Part shown: piece by piece, positions 5,020-6,879 of the stretch
Numbering within the stretch: the first letter of the stretch is position 1
Layout of the letters: each line of letters starts with the position of its first letter
Assembly: GCF_938045225.1 (NCBI RefSeq)
Contig: NZ_CALINL010000020.1
Coordinates: 1-6,879 of the forward strand
Length of the DNA: 6,879 nt
Source: an uncultured Campylobacter sp.
GTDB taxonomy: Bacteria; Campylobacterota; Campylobacteria; Campylobacterales; Campylobacteraceae
Reading direction: 5' to 3'
The notes under the pieces: model-generated
The model's input: the letters and a program-made list of their open reading frames with translations, nothing else
Database searches by the model: none
Told to the model about the DNA's origin: nothing
Position numbers and translations under genes: made by a program

Positions 5020-6735
5020 CTAACGAGCTCTTCTTGGTTGATTTTGTAATAGAAATGGATTATTCCCACTTCCTCTGTCTCCTGCACGTTCTATATTTCT
5101 ATGCGGAACAGTTCCAAATGAAATAATTCTATTTGAATTAAAAAGACTTCCTATCGCCTTAACTCCTTTCGAAATTAAATTTACAGTTCCCTTAACTCCA
5201 TCAGAAATTAAATTATACGCCATTCTTACTGGAGCGCTAATAATACTAGCTACTTTTGCTACTTCTTGTAAAGGAGTTTTATTCATACGTTCAAATCCTT
5301 CAGCGTAATAATAGGCTTTTTCTCTTTCTGCCGGTTTCATTTTAGATGCATTTTTATTAACAAATTCTATAAATCTATTGTTTACATCTCTGTTAAAATA
5401 TCCCTTTTTATCATAACCCTCGTCATGTATTTTGCAGCCTAAATCTAATAAATCTACAGGAGGAGGACCATTTTTTATATCCCCGTGCCCTGGGCCACAA
5501 TAATTCCCATGTAATTGAGTAATACCTTTACCATCTCTATTTTTAATTATATCCTTTAATAACTGTGCCGTAGATAATTTACTAATTTCTTCTTTAGTTT
5601 TATATTTTTTAGTATCAACCACAGTCTTATTATTAGCTGTTAGTTTTGGATCTACCGCTTTTTCTTTATTAACTAAATTAACTTTTTTCGCGTTTTTATC
5701 AGTATTTTTTTTAGTAGCTACAGTTTTAGAATTTGATGTTTTTGTTATAAAAGCTTTGTCATGTTCTGCAACTATAGTATCTAAATGTGAAATTGCTATA
5801 TTTTTAGAATTAGTTGGCTTTGTTGATTTTTTTGTGAAAGCTTTGTTATGCCCTGCAACTATAGCATCTAAATGTGAATTTATTAGATTTTTAGAGCTAG
5901 TTGGCTTTGTTGATTCTTTTATAAAAGCTTTGTCATGTTCTGCAACTATAGCATCTAAATGTGAAATTGCTATGTTTTTAGAGTTAGTTGGCTTTGTTGA
6001 TTTTTTTGTAAAAGCTTTGTTATGCCCTACAACTAAAGTATCTAAATGAGAATTTACTATATTATTATAGTTAGTTGGCTCATTAGATTTTTTATTATAA
6101 GCTTTATTATGATTAGCAACTAGAGAAGTGGTACTATTTTTAGAATTAGCTACGTTTTTTGTGTTAACATTTTTCCCCTTTGTAGCTGCATTAGTAGTTT
6201 TTAAATTTGAATTTCTTCCTACTACTGCAGTATGTCCTTTGAAATTTGAACCTTTTCCTGTAGTTACACTATGTCCTTTTGAATTTGTACTTCTTCCTAC
6301 TGTTGCATTATGTCCTTTTGAGTGTGAGTTTTTCCCTGAGTTTGCACTGTGTGCACTTGAATGTGAACTTCTTCCTGAACTTCCACTATGTCCGCTTGAA
6401 TGTGAACTTCTTCCCGTGCTTGCACTATGTCCGCTTGAATGTGAACTTCTTCCTGAACTTGCACTGTGTCCACTTGAATGTGAGCTTCTTCCCGAGCTTG
6501 CACTATGTCCACTTGAGTGTGAACTTCTTCCCGAGCTTGCACTATGTCCACTTGAATGTGAGCTTCTTCCTGAACTTGCACTATGTCCACTTGAATGTGA
6601 GCTTCTTCCCGAGTTTGCGCTATGTCCACTTGAATGTGATCCACTTCTAGCAAATGCTTGATTATGATTTTCTGTAATAGCTGCTGCACCACATAATATT
6701 GTTGTTAATGCAAATATTGTCATTCTTTTTTTCAT
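5020..6735 (-). CDS. Secreted repeat protein with a phospholipase A2-like domain
   Basis: A 571-residue exported protein. Residues 1-19 form a Sec signal peptide (MKKR, hydrophobic core, then GAAA). C15 is not in a lipobox, so it is not a lipoprotein. Residues 30-179 hold eleven 13-residue Ser/Gly/His units, and 208-330 hold 29-residue HNKAF units. Residues 331-395 are a Lys/Asn/Thr linker. The PLA2-like core spans about 400-460: YCGPGHGD (412-419) fits the Ca2+ loop; C434, H437, D438 and Y441 reproduce the C-x2-HD-x2-Y signature; D450 is a candidate partner Asp; C413-C434 would match the conserved C29-C45 disulfide of secreted PLA2. The PPVDLLDLGC stretch is nearer to parvovirus VP1-type PLA2 than to the Streptomyces type. 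Residues 503-532 form an amphipathic helix of two 11-mers, and the tail is basic. The enzyme would release fatty acid from the sn-2 position of phospholipids; activity and target are inferred. It is AT-rich, apparently monocistronic, with no adjacent immunity-like gene visible. Confidence 0.85.
   Translation of the reverse strand: MKKRMTIFALTTILCGAAAITENHNQAFARSGSHSSGHSANSGRSSHSSGHSASSGRSSHSSGHSASSGRSSHSSGHSASSGRSSHSSGHSASSGRSSHSSGHSASTGRSSHSSGHSGSSGRSSHSSAHSANSGKNSHSKGHNATVGRSTNSKGHSVTTGKGSNFKGHTAVVGRNSNLKTTNAATKGKNVNTKNVANSKNSTTSLVANHNKAYNKKSNEPTNYNNIVNSHLDTLVVGHNKAFTKKSTKPTNSKNIAISHLDAIVAEHDKAFIKESTKPTSSKNLINSHLDAIVAGHNKAFTKKSTKPTNSKNIAISHLDTIVAEHDKAFITKTSNSKTVATKKNTDKNAKKVNLVNKEKAVDPKLTANNKTVVDTKKYKTKEEISKLSTAQLLKDIIKNRDGKGITQLHGNYCGPGHGDIKNGPPPVDLLDLGCKIHDEGYDKKGYFNRDVNNRFIEFVNKNASKMKPAEREKAYYYAEGFERMNKTPLQEVAKVASIISAPVRMAYNLISDGVKGTVNLISKGVKAIGSLFNSNRIISFGTVPHRNIERAGDRGSGNNPFLLQNQPRRAR
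5746..6114 (-). repeat. 87-bp in-frame tandem repeat (29-residue HNKAF units)
   Basis: Five units begin at residues 208, 237, 266, 295 and 324 of the phospholipase-like protein, each exactly 29 residues (87 bp) apart. Each starts with (N/G/E)H(N/D)KA(F/Y), and the full ones end with an SHLD motif; the last unit is degenerate. Units alternate between a GHNKAFTKKS type and an EHDKAFIKES type. The copies at 5941-6027 and 5767-5853 differ at only four of 87 bases by my hand comparison, which indicates a recent duplication of a 174-bp double unit. The function is unknown; the segment is Lys-rich and probably extended or helical. Confidence 0.9.
6199..6648 (-). repeat. 39-bp in-frame tandem repeat (13-residue Ser/Gly/His units)
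   Basis: Residues 30-179 of the phospholipase-like protein consist of a 13-residue unit, consensus GHSASSGRSSHSS, with the key His at 38, 51, 64 and so on to 168 (eleven copies). The DNA period is 39 bp. Units between 6322 and 6633 are nearly identical, while copies towards the C-terminal side (lower coordinates) drift to Lys/Asn/Thr/Val. Most differences among the near-identical copies are synonymous Ser or Gly codon swaps. Because 39 is divisible by three, copy-number change keeps the reading frame. The same lack of stops leaves two long shadow frames open here. Confidence 0.95.
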
Positions 6736-6742
6736 ACCAGAA

Positions 6743-6750
6743 TCCTCCTT
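6743..6750 (-). promoter_or_regulatory. Strong Shine-Dalgarno of the phospholipase-like gene
   Basis: AAGGAGGA on the minus strand is a near-perfect anti-16S match 7 bases before the ATG at 6733-6735. It decides the start over the in-frame ATG four codons later (6721-6723), and it predicts high translation. Confidence 0.9.
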
Positions 6751-6792
6751 TAATTCAATTTTATAACTACATATTAGTTAACTTTGTATTTC

Positions 6793-6821
6793 ACTATATC
6801 AGATTATTTTTCTTTTTTCAA
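6793..6821 (-). promoter_or_regulatory. Sigma70-type promoter of the phospholipase-like gene
   Basis: On the minus strand, TTGAAA (6816-6821) and TATAGT (6793-6798) are separated by exactly 17 bases, and the -10 is preceded by TGA, giving an extended TGn -10. Transcription would begin near 6786, with a leader of about 50 bases carrying the strong SD. This is the best promoter match in the window and suggests the gene is transcribed on its own. No operator-like palindrome is obvious around it. Confidence 0.6.
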
Positions 6822-6879
6822 GTAAGATTTTAGAATGTTTTCTTGCAATAATCAACAATGTTTTTACTATATCTACTAT

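Noticed and set aside
6128..6661. Long plus-strand ORF with a CPLECELLPELAL-type repeat
   Set aside because: It is the antisense shadow of the 39-bp array. The repeat unit lacks stops in this frame, so any copy number stays open. There is no SD, and the minus-strand frame has a signal peptide, promoter and SD.
6297..6692. Minus-strand +1/-1 frame ORF with an EEAHIQVDIVQ-type repeat
   Set aside because: It is a shadow frame of the same array. It starts inside the signal-peptide region without its own SD and lacks the PLA2 domain. It would matter only if programmed slippage were shown.
6673..6735. Lipoprotein signal (C15 in the signal peptide)
   Set aside because: The residues before C15 are T-I-L, and the lipobox needs Gly/Ala/Ser directly before Cys. 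The later GAAA fits signal peptidase I better.
6799..6879. Open minus-strand frame from the right edge, 26 codons ending TGA at 6799-6801 (IVDIVKTLL...EKRKII)
   Set aside because: It could be the C-terminus of an upstream gene, but a run this short is easily open by chance in AT-rich DNA, another frame is also open for 15 codons, and it overlaps the best promoter match. Sequence beyond the edge would settle it.
6835..6879. Plus-strand ATG at 6835 open to the right edge
   Set aside because: There are only 15 codons and no convincing SD, and the encoded residues are low-complexity (Asn/Gln/Tyr).

Overview
The window looks like a piece of a Campylobacter chromosome (Campylobacterota), most likely from the oral/enteric group around C. 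concisus, C. curvus, C. rectus, C. showae and C. gracilis. This is an inference from three things: the very frequent AAATTT/TAAAATTT words between and inside genes, the presence of a single-chain pyruvate:ferredoxin/flavodoxin oxidoreductase, and -10-dominated promoters. No species-level marker is present.

Layout from left to right. (1) Positions 2-475, + strand: the 3' end of an AT-rich gene of unknown function that starts outside the window. (2) 508-1023, - strand: a DNA-deoxyinosine (hypoxanthine) glycosylase of the uracil-DNA glycosylase superfamily, convergent with gene 1. (3) 1024-1177: an intergenic region with eight AAATTT words and two hairpins. (4) 1178-4744, - strand: nifJ/por, a complete 1188-residue pyruvate oxidoreductase with every catalytic and iron-sulfur ligand residue that I could check. 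(5) 4745-5019: an AT-rich intergenic region with a probable nifJ promoter, a duplicated 12-base promoter-like word and two overlapping micro-ORFs. (6) 5020-6735, - strand: a 571-residue exported protein with two nested tandem-repeat arrays (13-residue Ser/Gly/His units, then 29-residue HNKAF units), a phospholipase A2-like catalytic core and an amphipathic 11-mer helix. A strong SD and a good sigma70-type promoter lie just upstream. (7) 6822-6879: AT-rich edge sequence with no gene that I can support.

The two metabolic/repair genes in the middle are ordinary housekeeping genes with moderate base composition. The flanking genes (1 and 6) are visibly AT-richer and look like accessory DNA. NifJ (acetyl-CoA production) and the glycosylase (base-deamination repair) have no evident functional link beyond sharing a strand. 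The most interesting item is gene 6. It couples an apparent secreted Ca2+-dependent PLA2 fold (CGPGHGD loop, C..HD dyad, partner Asp) to a His/Ser/Gly repeat stalk. I do not recognise that architecture as a described family.
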